DNA from: Symsagittifera roscoffensis
Lineage: Eukaryota; Xenacoelomorpha; Acoela; Convolutidae
Reading direction: 5' to 3'
Assembly (NCBI RefSeq): GCF_963678635.1
Contig: NC_087067.1
Span: 60,868,594 to 60,932,593, forward strand
DNA length: 64,000 bases
The notes beneath the pieces were generated by a model. It was given only the letters and a program-made list of their open reading frames with translations, searched no databases and was not told where the DNA came from. The translations under genes and the position numbers were made by a program. This document shows positions 44,727 to 56,479 of the stretch, piece after piece (position 1 is the first letter of the stretch; every line of letters starts with the position of its first letter).

Positions 44727-46370
44727 CCAATCCGGGGTTTTCAAAGTTTGAGTTTTTATCTTTCTTTCTGCAATTGAAGGATGGATGATGAACAATGGTA
44801 TTTTACGAACATCATTTTCTCCTTCTCGTTCCTTGGAGAAGAGGGCTCCAGGAAGCTAGAGTCGTCGACACAGTTCCTTTTAAAGAAGAACGTTCCATGA
44901 TGTTGGATTCATGAATATGAAGTTGTTAGCTTGTCATTCGACAACGACTGTGATCCCCAATTAAATCAATCCGATTTCAAAATGGTTTGCTATGACAGGT
45001 TGTTCTGTATTAGTAGAGAACTATCTGTGTTCATTCTCGTCTGGAAATGGCGTGAAGATCGTGTTTGGAGTGGATGCTATGTAACTCGGATCTGTACTGT
45101 GTTTGAACATGGAGGTGGTCGTTGTTCTGATTCAATGAAGTCCTTTTCTGCGAAGCCAAGTCGTACTCTAAATCCATTTGAGTCGTGATTGTGGACGGCA
45201 TGTCGGTTGTGTTGAGCCATTCTTTAGGTCGAGTGTGATGGGATCGTCAAGCGTTTGGAAATTCGTCTTTGTTGTTGTGTATGACCTATATATTGCATAA
45301 TATGCTTTATATTTTATGAAATTTGGTGAATTTGGTTTTTTAGTTATGATCTTAGTTAGTTGTTTTCGCAAAAGCGTTTTTGTTTTATTTCAGTTATTCT
45401 GAAGAGTTACTAACCCTTGAGTACCTCTTATTTAAAATAATGGTGTGGTCACAAAGCGTGGGTGTAGCACGGTGGGTTAGGCCGGCTATAGGCATGCTCA
45501 GGACGTCTTCTCTGGTGGGTTAGGCCAGGAGTGGGAGTATGATTTTTTGCTGTTTCTTTGAGAGGTCCTGTTTTGTGTTAACATTTTATGTTGTGTTTTC
45601 TTCTGGTTTTTCTTATGCTACTTTGGTTGTGTCCTTTTTTCAAAAATCCAATTGTTTTTGGTTTGGGTTTATCTTGCGACTTTTTTCGTGTTTTATTATT
45701 TCTTTCGCAGACTTTGTAATAGTCTTCAAAAGAATAAATTATCCAGTTTTAAGCTGGGTTAATCTGGTTTGGGTACCGTGGGTTTTCTTTTCTTAGTCAT
45801 GCTGTTATACTAAGATTTATGGTGTTCACTAAGTTTCGTTGGTTAGTTTGGTTTAGTATATAATTCCTTTGCAACCGGGTTAAAGAAAAGTTGGAAACTG
45901 ACTCAGTTGGTTGAGTTGTTATAAGTGAAACCTTGAAACATGAAATCATTATTTTAAACAATTCTTCGTGGGCGAGCTGTGCGAGTTTGGATAGGTTTCT
46001 TGTGCGGATGAATGAAAAGATTGAAAAGGTTAGAACTGTATTCTCATTTTTACAAAATAATTGCTTAGAAATGAATTTTACTGCTTTTGGGGAATTTTAA
46101 AATAATAAAATTTTCATGGTATCTAATTTTACTACTTCTTGGGGAAATAATTCATAGATTAATATACTACATTGGGTTTGAATTTTACTACAATATTTAG
46201 TGCTAAAGATTTAAAAAATTTATTTTAAATTAACAAGTTTTTAATTTTATTTGTCTGTTTCTTTTTTGTATGTGATTTTGGTGTGAAGAGTAAAAGAATA
46301 AATTATACATGGATAGAAAATGGTTAGTACTGTTTTGAATTACTTAGTTAAAATTATTGAATTTATATTT
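44727..46370 (-). other. 3' untranslated region of copy B
   Basis: Homologous to 16811-18340 and 41674-43253; GC-rich block at 45446-45538. No gene. Confidence 0.6.
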
Positions 46371-46384
46371 ACCTATTCATCTGG

Positions 46385-48150
46385 GGAAAAAGCCGTGTGG
46401 GAAGATGTCGTGAATCAAGTCTGATGTTTTTAGTAACTTGGCTAGTATGCGTATGACATTTTTCGTTTGTAGCAGTGGCCAAAGCAATTGAAGTGATTTG
46501 ATGGTGTTTAGTTCTTTGGTGCCTACTGCGAATTCATGAGGTGTGTTCTGGATTAGATTGTAAATTTTATGGTTGTTTTTAGTGTTATGAATAAATTCTA
46601 ATATTGGTATTTCGATAGGTTGTATGCATCATGCGGGATAATGAAGGGTCGGGATTCTTCATCGTTGAAGGTCTTAGTGATGTGACAGAATATATACATT
46701 TGGGTGACTGGGTCATAGTTGCGAAGGATGCCTTGGAGGTTAGTATTCTTGATGCAGTATGTTCAGCTAAAAAAAATGGTGACGTGTATTTGGAGTTAAT
46801 AAAATGAAAACAATGGTGGGTTGTCGTGATGGTGTGTGCAAATCAAAATGACTTTGCATAGAACGATAATATGTGTAGGTGTGCATTTGTTTAGTGCAAA
46901 ACATGATATTGTGGGAACAGTGCAAATTGCTTTCTTGTGGTGAAAGAAATTGAAAGGTTAGTGAAAATAACTGAATTTATTGTAAGAGGTTTCATATGCT
47001 TGCATGTCGACTAGTGCTTCTGAAATAATATGATCGTGCTTTTTATCAGTAACATTAAACGTGTATATAGATATGAGGTTTTGATGAAAAACTTTTCTGT
47101 TAGTTGTGGGTTCGCAAAACGGTATTCGTCTAAAACTTGATCTTGGTTAGGACGGATGATGTTATGATCGTAGAGTTCAATTGAATAGTCGTTAGCTCGG
47201 GGTGCGGTGAAAATTTTTAATATAATTTTTATTATCCTACATATGTAAATTGTCCAGATGTTAGTGACTTGGTGAGTGTATATAGTTCATTCTTGTTTCT
47301 TTCGTTGTCTACTGTGGTGTTATTGAGCGGTAGACAAAGAGGGTTAGTATAGTTATAATAAGCGGTCCAATGAAGTGTTGGTATTAAAACTTGTTCATCA
47401 ACGAATTTTTGTGGTTCACTATTAGTGTTAGAAATTTCTAAGGTGTATTGTGGAGTTAAGGATTGGTTTACTTGAAGATATTTTGCTATATTGGTGTGAT
47501 CTGGGTGGTTAATATATTATCTGGCGGTTCCGGTTTTGGATGGGAATTGGTGATTTGGAAACTTTCTCTTAAAAGTGCGATAAGCTCGGTTAGTGCTAGT
47601 GGATGTTTCTGTTGATGTGAAGGATTGAGCTAAGGATGGAGTATAGCCTGAAATGGTGTAGGTGTTGGTGGATTTGATGATATTACTGTTGATGATAGTT
47701 GGCGAATAGTGAGAGTGTGAGAGTATGTTAATTGTTGTTGCAGTGTTATAAAATTGTCGAGTCCTTCTGAAATTTGTATATTATCTGGGGGTTTTTATTC
47801 GATCTTTCGGAATTAAATGGGAAATAGGTTGTGGTCACTTGGGAAGCATGAGAAGGAGTGGGGGGATGGGAGCTGATGATGGGTTTGAATGGGTCGAAAG
47901 AGGGTTTTGAAATGGCTGAAGAGTTGTTCTGGGTATAGGTAGAGGGGGATGGTTCAGAGTCTACGAATTCATCGGGAGTTTCTACATCGGAATTATTAAA
48001 ATGTGAGATTGTGTGAAAAACTGAGATGTCTGATTTAGTATCAGAATTCATGCTTGATGGTATATTAAAAACTGGTGAATCAGGTGGTCTGAAATTTGGA
48101 GTATTTGTGATTGCAAGGGTTGGAAAGTTTCTGGAGACTAATGATAATGG
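46385..48150 (-). pseudogene. 618-residue accessory ORF relic, copy B
   Basis: It is colinear with 18352-20208 but full of frameshifts. The longest open piece (47746-48051) keeps the Pro/Ser/Thr-rich N-terminus with TPDEFVDSEPSPS. Small indels break the C-terminal domain throughout. It shows the gene is a regular part of this retroelement family. Confidence 0.65.
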
Positions 48151-48211
48151 ATGGTTTTGAGATAGGATTGGTATTTGTGGTGAGAATTTGTAACTTTAGA
48201 GAATTTCGTTC

Positions 48212-50185
48212 TTTAAAGTTACAAAACTGAAAATATTTATAGGTGAAATATCTGGTGGTGTATATCTTTCACCGTTTAGATATATGTAATCTTTGATATC
48301 TTTAAAATATCCGCTGTAGTCTGTGTTTAAATGTCTAAAATTCCTGCGGCTTCTGCAAAATTTCTTAAGTTTTGGTCGATTGATTGACGTTGTATAGTGT
48401 CCATTTGTGTTATTTTGTGTTGTACATTTGTGTTAGTAATTCTTGAAACTGTTGTGTTCTAATGGGATGTTGTATATCGGATTTAGAATTTATTCCGATT
48501 GATTGTAAATCGATATTTGGATTGCGAGCAATAGCTCGAATACTTTCTGGTGAAAACTTTTTAGTGGTTGCATTAATGTAGGGTATGGTGTAAGTATGTA
48601 GTACTTTTCTTCGTCGGGGTTTAATTGTTTGACGTTGTGGCTGTTTTCTGATCCACATGGGACTGCGATATCCCAAAAATGTGTTCGTCTTGAAGGTGTA
48701 TCAACAAAATGTACTTTATTTTTGTAGAATATGGGGATTCTTTTATAACAACGTTTATCTTCAAAAACTTAAACTGGTGAAACTTTTTTGGTGCAAGTAT
48801 AAAACCATAAATTGTTTCCTTCATAGTCAAAGAAGTTTGATCTAATTCCGGATAATAAATATTCAGCATAGGGTATTTTTAGTACTGCTAATGCGAGTGA
48901 TTGTCAAAGTGAATATCATAATGTATCGCGCCAAAGTAGGTGCTATTCATTAGTGATAATTTTTGTAAACGTGTGCTTTTACGGTCGTATGATTTTAGTT
49001 TTCCACCAGGATTACCTGCATTTTTAATGAGGTTAACTGGGACGTATGGTGTGCCTTCGTTAATAGGGTCACTTGCGGCGTAATGGTCAAATTTTATTTT
49101 TCCAGTGGTCATGTCGAAACCTTTTTCGTAGTCGACAAAAATTTCTGAGTATTGTGTTTTGTAAAGTGGGTTTTTGTATTTACATGCAAATTCTGTTTCG
49201 TGATATATTTGAAATCGTGTTAATTTTTTCAAGATATTGTCAATATTTTTGAATCAAGTACTTCTTCTGTCAGAGGGAATTACTTGTTCATATGGTATGG
49301 ATTCAAGAAAATATTTTTCATGGAATTTTATGATGCGAGCGTTTATTTTTGCTACTTGAAATGTTGTACAAGTATCTTCGGGGAACCAAACAACTGTTGC
49401 TTGTGTTCTTGTTGTAGGGTCACAATAGCCTTGATCGTTTTTGCAAGGTAATCTAATTCATTAATAGATCATGGTATTATCTGTTAAATCTCTTGTGAGT
49501 TTTTTTTTTTTTCAAGTTGTATTTTCCAATCAAACAACATTATTTTTTGGTACCCTTTAGTTTTTGTATCTGCTTCGCAGTTTGAAGGATTATTTATTCC
49601 AATGTTTCGTATCCAGTGTTTATCGTGGATATCATTGGTTAGTCGTCCGTATGCGCCGTTATAAGGGTACTTTTCGTCTAATTGAACAAGTCCTTGATAT
49701 CGTTCAAGTTCTGCTTGATGTAGAGGGTCGGCAAAAATGTGAAAAATTACTATTTTTCTGTCTGAGTTTTTATTTCTTGTTCGATTTAATCTGAGTAATT
49801 CGTTTTTACAATCCTCGGGGTTTAGATGTAAAAGTCTTTCTACATTACTCTGGTAAAACAATTCGTGATGAGGTCGGTTTTTATTTCCGTTGGAAAGTTA
49901 TGAACAATGTACTTTCTTTTCGGAAAATTTTGCTGTAAATTTATATGCTGTGACTGTTGTTGCTCGGGCTTTTGATTACAATATTGCTATTACATTTGTA
50001 GTTTCTATAGCTTGTGGTTCTGATTCGCATTGTGTTACTTGGTTTATTGCATATTTGTGTAGTGTTTTTTGTTCGTTTTCTTCACAGTCATAGTGTGTTA
50101 CTAATAAATCCTGAGGTCCGGTGCGAGGAGATGTATTTGTATTTTGTTCGGAAAAAAATTAGAAAAATGATGTGTTGAAACGTAA
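48212..50185 (-). pseudogene. env: Envelope gene relic, copy B
   Basis: It is colinear with env of A. Open pieces at 48410-48676, 48621-48869, 48888-49232 and 49484-49861 are in different frames, and a gap near 48900 removes the segment that contains the LCELERTQ-type motif in A. The conserved SIGINSKSDIQH-type helix region remains. It is dead. Confidence 0.7.
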
Positions 50186-50225
50186 ATAAATGTGTATGAT
50201 AAATCGGAATACGGGTTATAAAATG

Positions 50226-51413
50226 TTATATATCCAAATGTGGTTTTGTATATCTATCGTATGTATATATTACTTCAGTTGTTATAAATGGTAGTGATTG
50301 AGCTGTTATATTTGGTGGACTTAATAGAAAGGGATGTTGTACGATGTTGTTAAGTTTGACAGTTATTTCAAACTTTAATTGGAGACTGTTTTGTTGAAGT
50401 ATTTGGACGTTGTGTTCTCCAATATCTTCGTGGCTATCTTGTCTATATTGTAGTCTATTAAGTGTCCAACTACTGTGGAGTCGGCTACTTTCTTGATGTT
50501 GTCCAAATAGTGGGGGAAGTGCTACGAATGTATTCCAATCTAATCGTAGAGGGATAATTGATGATTGTTCTCTGTATCGAGCGTCGAGGTTATTTGGAAA
50601 ATTTAAGGGAAAAGTGTTGGTGATATTTGACTTATTGATGGTGTTGATGGAAGTGATAATGTTTCTGGTAGGGATGATAATTTGTATCTGAGGAAATATC
50701 GATTGGTTCATTTACTAAATTGGGTTCACCTTGTGTATGAAAGTGTGTTGTCCAATGTGGTAGTCGTTCGGTGGTGTTGGGGGGGGGGGGGTTATAAGGA
50801 TTTTCACGAACTTGTTCTGATGAAGGTGTTGAACCTAAATAGTCCGATGGGATATTTGATATGCTTTGTTGTGAAGTAAGTGTAGGGGCGCCTGGCAATG
50901 TACTGCTAGAGAGTTCTGGGCTAGTTGATGTTGGTGATTGAGGTATGCTAAAATGAACTCGTGGAGTTTGAAAATTTCTATTTCGTCTTGGGTGTATGAT
51001 TGTCTATTTACTTTAAGTGTATTTTGATTTTGACTAATATGTCTTACTCGATTTAAGTCTTGTTGTAAGGTGGGGTACAAATTATATGTTGGTTCACTTA
51101 AAGGTGCTTGTCGGTGAAAGGGTTCTAATGGTTCGGACAAGCGGGCGTGCCGTTCTTCAAGTGTATATGGGTTATCTTGAAAAGAAATGCGTGTTGATGT
51201 TTGGGGGTTTTGGGTAGTTGTAGGTGTTATTGGATTTTCTTGGGAAGATGTTGGTGGGGACTGTTTTGGTGGTGGTTGGTTAGCAATTTTGGAATTGTGT
51301 TTGATTGATCGGTTTTCTAGAGGGAAGATTGATGTTTGTTGTAGTATTCTTCGATAAAAAGAATTAAAAGAATAGTTGCTAAGGCGAATGTGACTATTGC
51401 CTTTTTTATACAT
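50226..51413 (-). pseudogene. Pro/Ser/Thr-rich accessory ORF, copy B
   Basis: It starts at the ATG at 51413 (MYKKGNSHIRLSNYSF). The N-terminal part is open to about 50960, then one frame change near 51000 and another near 50640 lead to the conserved C-terminal domain (LDARYREQSS, LRLDWNTF), ending at 50226. This copy keeps the N-terminal region that is broken in A, while its C-terminus is shifted. A G-run at 50780-50791 is a possible cause of length error. Confidence 0.5.
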
Positions 51414-51419
51414 TTGCAC

Positions 51420-52370
51420 ATTGTCATGATTAGGGATGACAAAATGTGATGAAAATTACGAACAGTACAAATATATCTATTCTACTGAAAATTGTTCGTA
51501 TCATTTAAATATATTTAGAATTATCGTACCTGTGGATGTGGTCAAGAATTTGGGAAAATTGTAGGTATATTTCAAATAGGGGGAAGAAAATAAAATAAAT
51601 TGCAAAAAATTATCAAAAGAATTATTAGTGTTTCAAAAGTTTCAACAAAAAAGAATACCAAAAGTTTAAATAAATAAGGTAGAAACATTTATGAAAAGAT
51701 TTAAGATTATTAGCTTAAGAGTATCGACTGTGAGAGAAAGAAGCATTTAAGAAATGATTCGTTTCGTCGAATATTTTTTGAATTTCTGGGGCGAAATTCA
51801 AGTGTGGTCGGATAATTTATTGATTTTTTGACAAGTGGAATAAGTTTCGTGAAAAATTGTTGGATGCTAATTTTATGGTGCTCGGGAGGTCTTCTCAGCG
51901 TTGTTTTTCTTTGTTGGTTAATCTGGGGTACTTTTGAGATTTTTGTACTTTAGGCCAAATGATCATGGTTCTTTTTAACTTTAGGCTAGATTGCCATTTT
52001 TGGTTGGAGGGTTTTTGAGGTCTAAGTTGGGAAAATATTACTGATCTTTGCTTTGCTTGATAGGAGAGGGTTGTAGTAGTGAGGTGGTGTTTTTTTTAGA
52101 TGTCAAATTTTAGCAAGTTGCCTTTTTTGACCTGGAGGTTGTAAAGTTATAGTTATAGATATGCCTGGAGAATAATATCTGTCGGCTAATGAGTTTGTGT
52201 TAGAAATATTGAAGGTGACAATTTTGAGTGAATTTTATTGGCTGAATTTGAACTGGAATTTATCGCGTGTGTTTCAGCATATTATTTTGAAAATGTTAAA
52301 GTTCAAAATGATTGAAAAGAATATAAATTATTCATTTAAAATTAAAGTTGTTTTTGAAATTCAGTTTTCT
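51420..52370 (-). other. Non-coding spacer, copy B
   Basis: Homologous to 24100-24945, with the repeated ACTTTAGGC phrase. No convincing ORF. Confidence 0.4.
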
Positions 52371-52379
52371 TTAATATTT

Positions 52380-53811
52380 TAGATTGTGGGATGAATGTTT
52401 TGTAAGTTTTACGTGGTTGACTTCTAAGTCGTGATGATTCTCCATGTTCTGATTTTTTTTATGATCTTGTGGTCAGATTTTTTCTATCATTTTTCTATTT
52501 TTTCTTTCTTTTTGAGATATTTTTGGTTCTGATCTTTTAGTTTTTTGACGGGTTACGTTTTGTTGTTGGTTTTCTTCATTGTTACTTACGTCATGTACGG
52601 TTTCATTTTGTTCTGTTTGTGTACTGTTTGGAACAATTTTTAAACCAGTAAAAGAATATAATTGAGTTGTTTCGCGTAGTGCGTATTTTTTTTGGATAAT
52701 AAGGTAATAAATTGTTACGATGTTGAACAATTTCTTTTTTAGTGGAATCGGTGAGTTTATATGTTACTTTGGAAGTTTATCAATTATTTGGAATGGTCCT
52801 TTTCGTAGCGGTTGTAATTTTTTGGAGATTCCTTCTTGTGTATTGAAATTAGGTATTAGAACAATTGTTCCAGCTTTTTTTTAAATCTGTGGCTGGCAAA
52901 AAACGTGAATTAAACTGGTTGTTTATATTTTGCCTTTGTAACAATTTCTTTGTTACTTTTTGGTAGATTTCATTATGTTTTTTTTGCCCTGCTTAAAATC
53001 CATTCGGTATGGGTACCGGAGGCTAATTTTAGAATTTGTGGATGATGAAAACGGTCTTCATCATGTGTATGTAATGCTAGGTTATAACAAATTGAATCTT
53101 TTTCTTTGGTTGACAATGACCTTGTGCATTTTTGTTAGCATTTGCTGTGAATAAAATTGCTTTTCTTGGTTTTTGGTTAAAAACCATTTTATATGGTGAC
53201 ATTCCTAAAGTTGTCAATTTTTGTGAATTATATGATAAGGAAAATAATTTTACATCTGCTGACCATTCAGTGTATCGTGTATCATTTCCATTAATGATAC
53301 ATCTAAGATATTTTTGTAATGAACGGTTCGTACCTTCGACTAAACCGTTTGTCCAAGGTGCCTGAGATGTACGTGGTTTATGTTTAATGTTTTATAGGTG
53401 GCATAGTGTGACGATTTCGTTATTTATAAATTCTGTACCGTTGTCTGTTACTAGGAATTAGGGTAATCCAAATTTTGCTATCCAGTGTTCGTGAAGTGTT
53501 GTGTATGCAACATAAGCGTTACAATGTGGTACTGGGATGAATGCTACATAGTGCGTAAATGCATCAACAATGACCATAATGTAGTAATGTAGGAAATTCC
53601 TTCAGAGGATGGTGAAATTGGTCCTTTTGTGTCGAATGAAATTCTATGGTTGAAATACAGACTTTGTCCTTTAAAATCTTGTTTCTGTGCTATTTGCTTT
53701 TGATTAGGATATGGTTTGTTTGATTGACATATTATACAATCGTTGCATATTACTTTTATCCAGATTGGGGCGTTTGGAAAGTAAAAATTTTGTGTAAAAT
53801 TTGAGTATGTC
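52380..53811 (-). pseudogene. int: Integrase C-terminal half and tail, copy B
   Basis: It is colinear with 24950-26400 of A. Sequence for the catalytic core and the basic tail can be followed, with many frameshifts (for example around 52680-52760, 52880 and 53450). The gene is cut at 53811 by Polinton R, upstream of the catalytic core. Confidence 0.7.
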
Positions 53812-54385
53812 AGTAGTAGATGTTGGAGGTGATCAGGGGGGGGGGGTCCCTGCAGACCTACATGTATTAAGATAGGGAATAGAGCATCCGGTCTGCAGGC
53901 TATGTATTAAGATTGGGTATAGAGTCTACAATGTATTAAGATAGGGAATACGGATGGTAAGGTTTTATGGTTTGTGTGATGGTAAGATAATGGTAAGAAA
54001 AACGAAAATTTTTTGGTTTTTGTTTATTTTTTTCGCAAAGTTTTTGGCGCGCGTTAACTAATTGGGAACAGTTAATTGTTAATTACGTGTAGATTGTAGA
54101 ATAAAGGTTATGTATTTAGTTTTTTGGTGCATGGTAAGTCAATGGTAAGAGTTTTTGTGCAAAAATTTGGAATTTTTATGAAAATTTTTTCGAAAAAGTT
54201 CAAAACACGATAAGATTTTGTTTAATTTGATCTAATAAAAATTTATTAGATACTTTTTCTTTCTACGTATCTGAATCTGTTCTGAACCTACAGAGACTTC
54301 GAAAAAAATTGATTTTTTGAGAGAAAAAAATTAAATTACAAAGAAAATACATAAATCACTGCATCGTATAATAAACTTACTGCCA
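53812..54385 (+). repeat. Terminal inverted repeat of Polinton R
   Basis: It contains the AGTAGTAGATG terminus, a G11 run (53836-53846), three copies of ATGTATTAAGAT(A/T)GGG(A/T)ATA at 53862, 53902 and 53931, and five ATGGTAAG copies (near 53953, 53980, 53989, 54132 and 54142). It is the reverse complement of 13375-13968. Confidence 0.85.
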
Positions 54386-54417
54386 TAATTTACACTTACA
54401 AATGAAAAACTACAAAT

Positions 54418-54816
54418 TTACATAAAATTACTTATAAAATTCAAAACATGCACATCATGAATATTATTCAAGTTTGTCTGGTAGAACTTAAAAAGAAGAA
54501 ATGCTGAATAAATTGCGTAAAATCCACACAAATTATCAGTTTTTTGTAGCTTTCGAGGAACCATTCGCCGATATTTTTTTGTTAGAAAGGAATAAGTTGT
54601 TCTTTTCCGACCCAAAGAATCAGCAAAATAGTAAGTTTTATCCAATCGAGCCATCATGATCCAGTGCTCCCCTCTATCATTGCTTGGAGCTGAGTTAGCA
54701 ATTGCAAAAGAGTATTTTGTTAGTTGAGGTACTTTATCAGAGGGGTAAGATCCCATGTACTTGAACCTGAGTTCAGGAATTCTTTCAATAATTTGCAGAA
54801 GTGAAAAATTATCCAT
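54418..54816 (-). CDS. Adenovirus-type cysteine protease
   Basis: 132 residues from the ATG at 54816. The catalytic series of the adenain family is visible: His51 in GEHWIMM, an acidic residue Asp66 in FADSLG, Gln91 (oxyanion) and Cys97 in LCGFYAIY. It is shorter than adenain (about 200 residues) but keeps all catalytic elements. In Polintons it is thought to mature capsid and core proteins. It is the gene nearest the TIR. A 3' splice-like TTTGTTTTAG ends 27 bases upstream of the ATG. Confidence 0.85.
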   Translation of the reverse strand: MDNFSLLQIIERIPELRFKYMGSYPSDKVPQLTKYSFAIANSAPSNDRGEHWIMMARLDKTYYFADSLGRKRTTYSFLTKKYRRMVPRKLQKTDNLCGFYAIYSAFLLFKFYQTNLNNIHDVHVLNFISNFM

Positions 54817-54842
54817 TTTCGCAAATGTTAGCTGATTTACAT

Positions 54843-54910
54843 CTAAAACAAAGAAATAGAAAGTATGATATTGTAATTTAGGATGGAAAATCCTAAATTT
54901 ATTGACTTAC
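54843..54910 (-). other. Predicted 68-nt intron at the end of the small membrane gene
   Basis: On the minus strand, donor GA/GTAAGTC and acceptor CTTTGTTTTAG/ATG. Splicing would replace the stop of the membrane protein with a short Cys-containing tail (KCECKSANICENG). Alternatively the acceptor serves only the protease transcript. Confidence 0.45.
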
Positions 54911-55167
54911 TCGCATTTAGGTACTGAATCAACAAAGTCCCATACACAAAACTTGTGAGCTGGACAAAATTTGTTGAACACTGATTCACAGTCTAGGTTG
55001 AAGAAATGTCTTGGGTTTTCAATTAAACAGCATTCATTAGCTGCTATTTCTTGAGATTTAGGTCTGAAGAAAAACAAAATATATAGTACAGAGATAATCA
55101 CAATGAAAAGTCCCAAAAAAGCTGCAATATTTTTATAGGAACCTGAAAACTCAAAAAAACTAAACAT
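54907..55167 (-). CDS. Small single-pass membrane protein
   Basis: The preferred start is the ATG at 55167 (MFSFFEFSG), which overlaps the last codons of the capsid gene; an in-frame ATG at 55203 is also possible. Residues about 11-34 form a membrane segment (IAAFLGLFIVIISVLYILFFF). The C-terminal half has six Cys in this reading and two more if the predicted intron is removed, suggesting disulfide bonds on the non-cytosolic side. A small membrane protein near the capsid gene is common in Polintons, but I cannot name its function. Confidence 0.6.
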   Translation of the reverse strand: MFSFFEFSGSYKNIAAFLGLFIVIISVLYILFFFRPKSQEIAANECCLIENPRHFFNLDCESVFNKFCPAHKFCVWDFVDSVPKCE

Positions 55168-56479
55168 TTTTAGCAACTGTTCCGAATTTGTCAATTTGAA
55201 CATTTGACAGTCTTTCTCCCAAGACTATCACTTCCGTTACTTGCTCCAAAGGAAACTGAAAAAACATTTCTAATCTCAAGCTTTCTCCACTAAGTTCTGG
55301 ATAATGCAACTGTTCAGCAGCATCCTGTAGTGAAGTCAAGTCAAAAACTAGAATATAGTGATTTTGAAAATCTTCCATAGGAAGAGCTGGGAAATCTTCG
55401 TTAAACTGCATTGCTTTCATTGTTGTAACATAGGGTCGACAAGGAGAAGTTGTATCCAATGAAATAATTGCTCTTCCACCCCGAATAATTCTAAGCTCTC
55501 TTAAATGAAATTGTTGATAATTGAAAGGATTTTCATAAAAAGATCCCGCAACAGCCGAATTTGTGTTCATTGCAACAGCTATCCTTCTGATTGGGGCATT
55601 ATTGAAAACATTTTCCTGAATAAACTGGTTTTGACGAGATGGAATGATAAAGGTTCTTGCTATAGTTTCCATGTAATTGTATTGAGCAGGTTCTCTTTCC
55701 AGATTCCATTGCAAGTATTGATGTTTAGGTTCCGAAACTAAAATTCTTCTAGTAAACAACGAACAATCAATTATTTTCAGACTGACATTTGGATTATCAG
55801 ATAACATGTAAAAATTAGGTCTAGCTCGAATAAGTTTAATTCGAACTTTGGTATTTGGTAGCAACAGTTTTTCGCAAGTAAACAAATCAATGGCGAGCCT
55901 CCCATAGAGTGAAAAAGTTATCCCTGTTCCCAAGGAGTTTGCTCTATCAGTGAATGGATACATATCAAATGCGTCAGGATTTTCTTCAAAACTGTATCCA
56001 TGACAAGCAAGAATTCCTTTATTACTCACTGCTGACGAGTTGAATTCGTTCGATATCTGTGCCTTATGAGGATATAATCCATTGGCATTGTAAACCATTG
56101 TATTGTTAAAATAAACTTCACAGTTCGAGAATAGAGAATGTAGTAGATTGTTTACATAAGTTAAGTAAGTTTGTGGTTCCTCATCTGAATCTTCCTCCGA
56201 TTTTGCTTTATGTTCTGCTTTTTCTTTTTTGAAAGCATCAAACAGTCTTCCTTTAAATAGTTGAAGCTTTAAGCTAAGATGGGTATCACGCATATCCAAG
56301 TAGAGGTTACGATCCGTTTCAAATTCAAACTCAATACTGCTTTCATCCAGAGAAGTACTGGGGAATACTTCTTGTGTGTAAGATGACATAATTGTTTCCA
56401 AAACTGGGACTTTATCAAAAATCTCCAATGAAGAATTTGTAAAAGCCCCGTACCGAAAATGGCTTTGGTTTACACTCAT
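55160..56479 (-). CDS. Major capsid protein (double jelly-roll)
   Basis: 439 residues. N-terminal strands include EFEFETDRNLYLDMRDTHL, the hallmark start of the first jelly roll in Polinton capsid proteins (the family annotated from C. elegans F54H12.2). Then come SLFSNCEVYFNNTMV and LYPHKAQISNEFNSS, the loop typical of the family. The C-terminal half ends with a beta-rich region (QFPLEQVTEVIVLGE). The product should form the pseudo-hexameric capsomers. The start codon overlaps the stop of the upstream core-like gene (ATGA). The ORF is intact. Confidence 0.8.
   Translation of the reverse strand: MSVNQSHFRYGAFTNSSLEIFDKVPVLETIMSSYTQEVFPSTSLDESSIEFEFETDRNLYLDMRDTHLSLKLQLFKGRLFDAFKKEKAEHKAKSEEDSDEEPQTYLTYVNNLLHSLFSNCEVYFNNTMVYNANGLYPHKAQISNEFNSSAVSNKGILACHGYSFEENPDAFDMYPFTDRANSLGTGITFSLYGRLAIDLFTCEKLLLPNTKVRIKLIRARPNFYMLSDNPNVSLKIIDCSLFTRRILVSEPKHQYLQWNLEREPAQYNYMETIARTFIIPSRQNQFIQENVFNNAPIRRIAVAMNTNSAVAGSFYENPFNYQQFHLRELRIIRGGRAIISLDTTSPCRPYVTTMKAMQFNEDFPALPMEDFQNHYILVFDLTSLQDAAEQLHYPELSGESLRLEMFFQFPLEQVTEVIVLGERLSNVQIDKFGTVAKNV

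Larger units (their letters stand above)
44348..53811 (-). mobile_element. Retroelement copy B, interrupted by Polinton R
   Basis: It is colinear with A: LTR, UTR, 618-residue ORF relic, env relic, Pro/Ser/Thr-rich ORF, spacer, integrase relic. It stops at 53811, where the TIR of Polinton R begins inside the integrase gene. The remaining gag-pol part should lie beyond the other end of Polinton R, outside the window. Confidence 0.8.
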
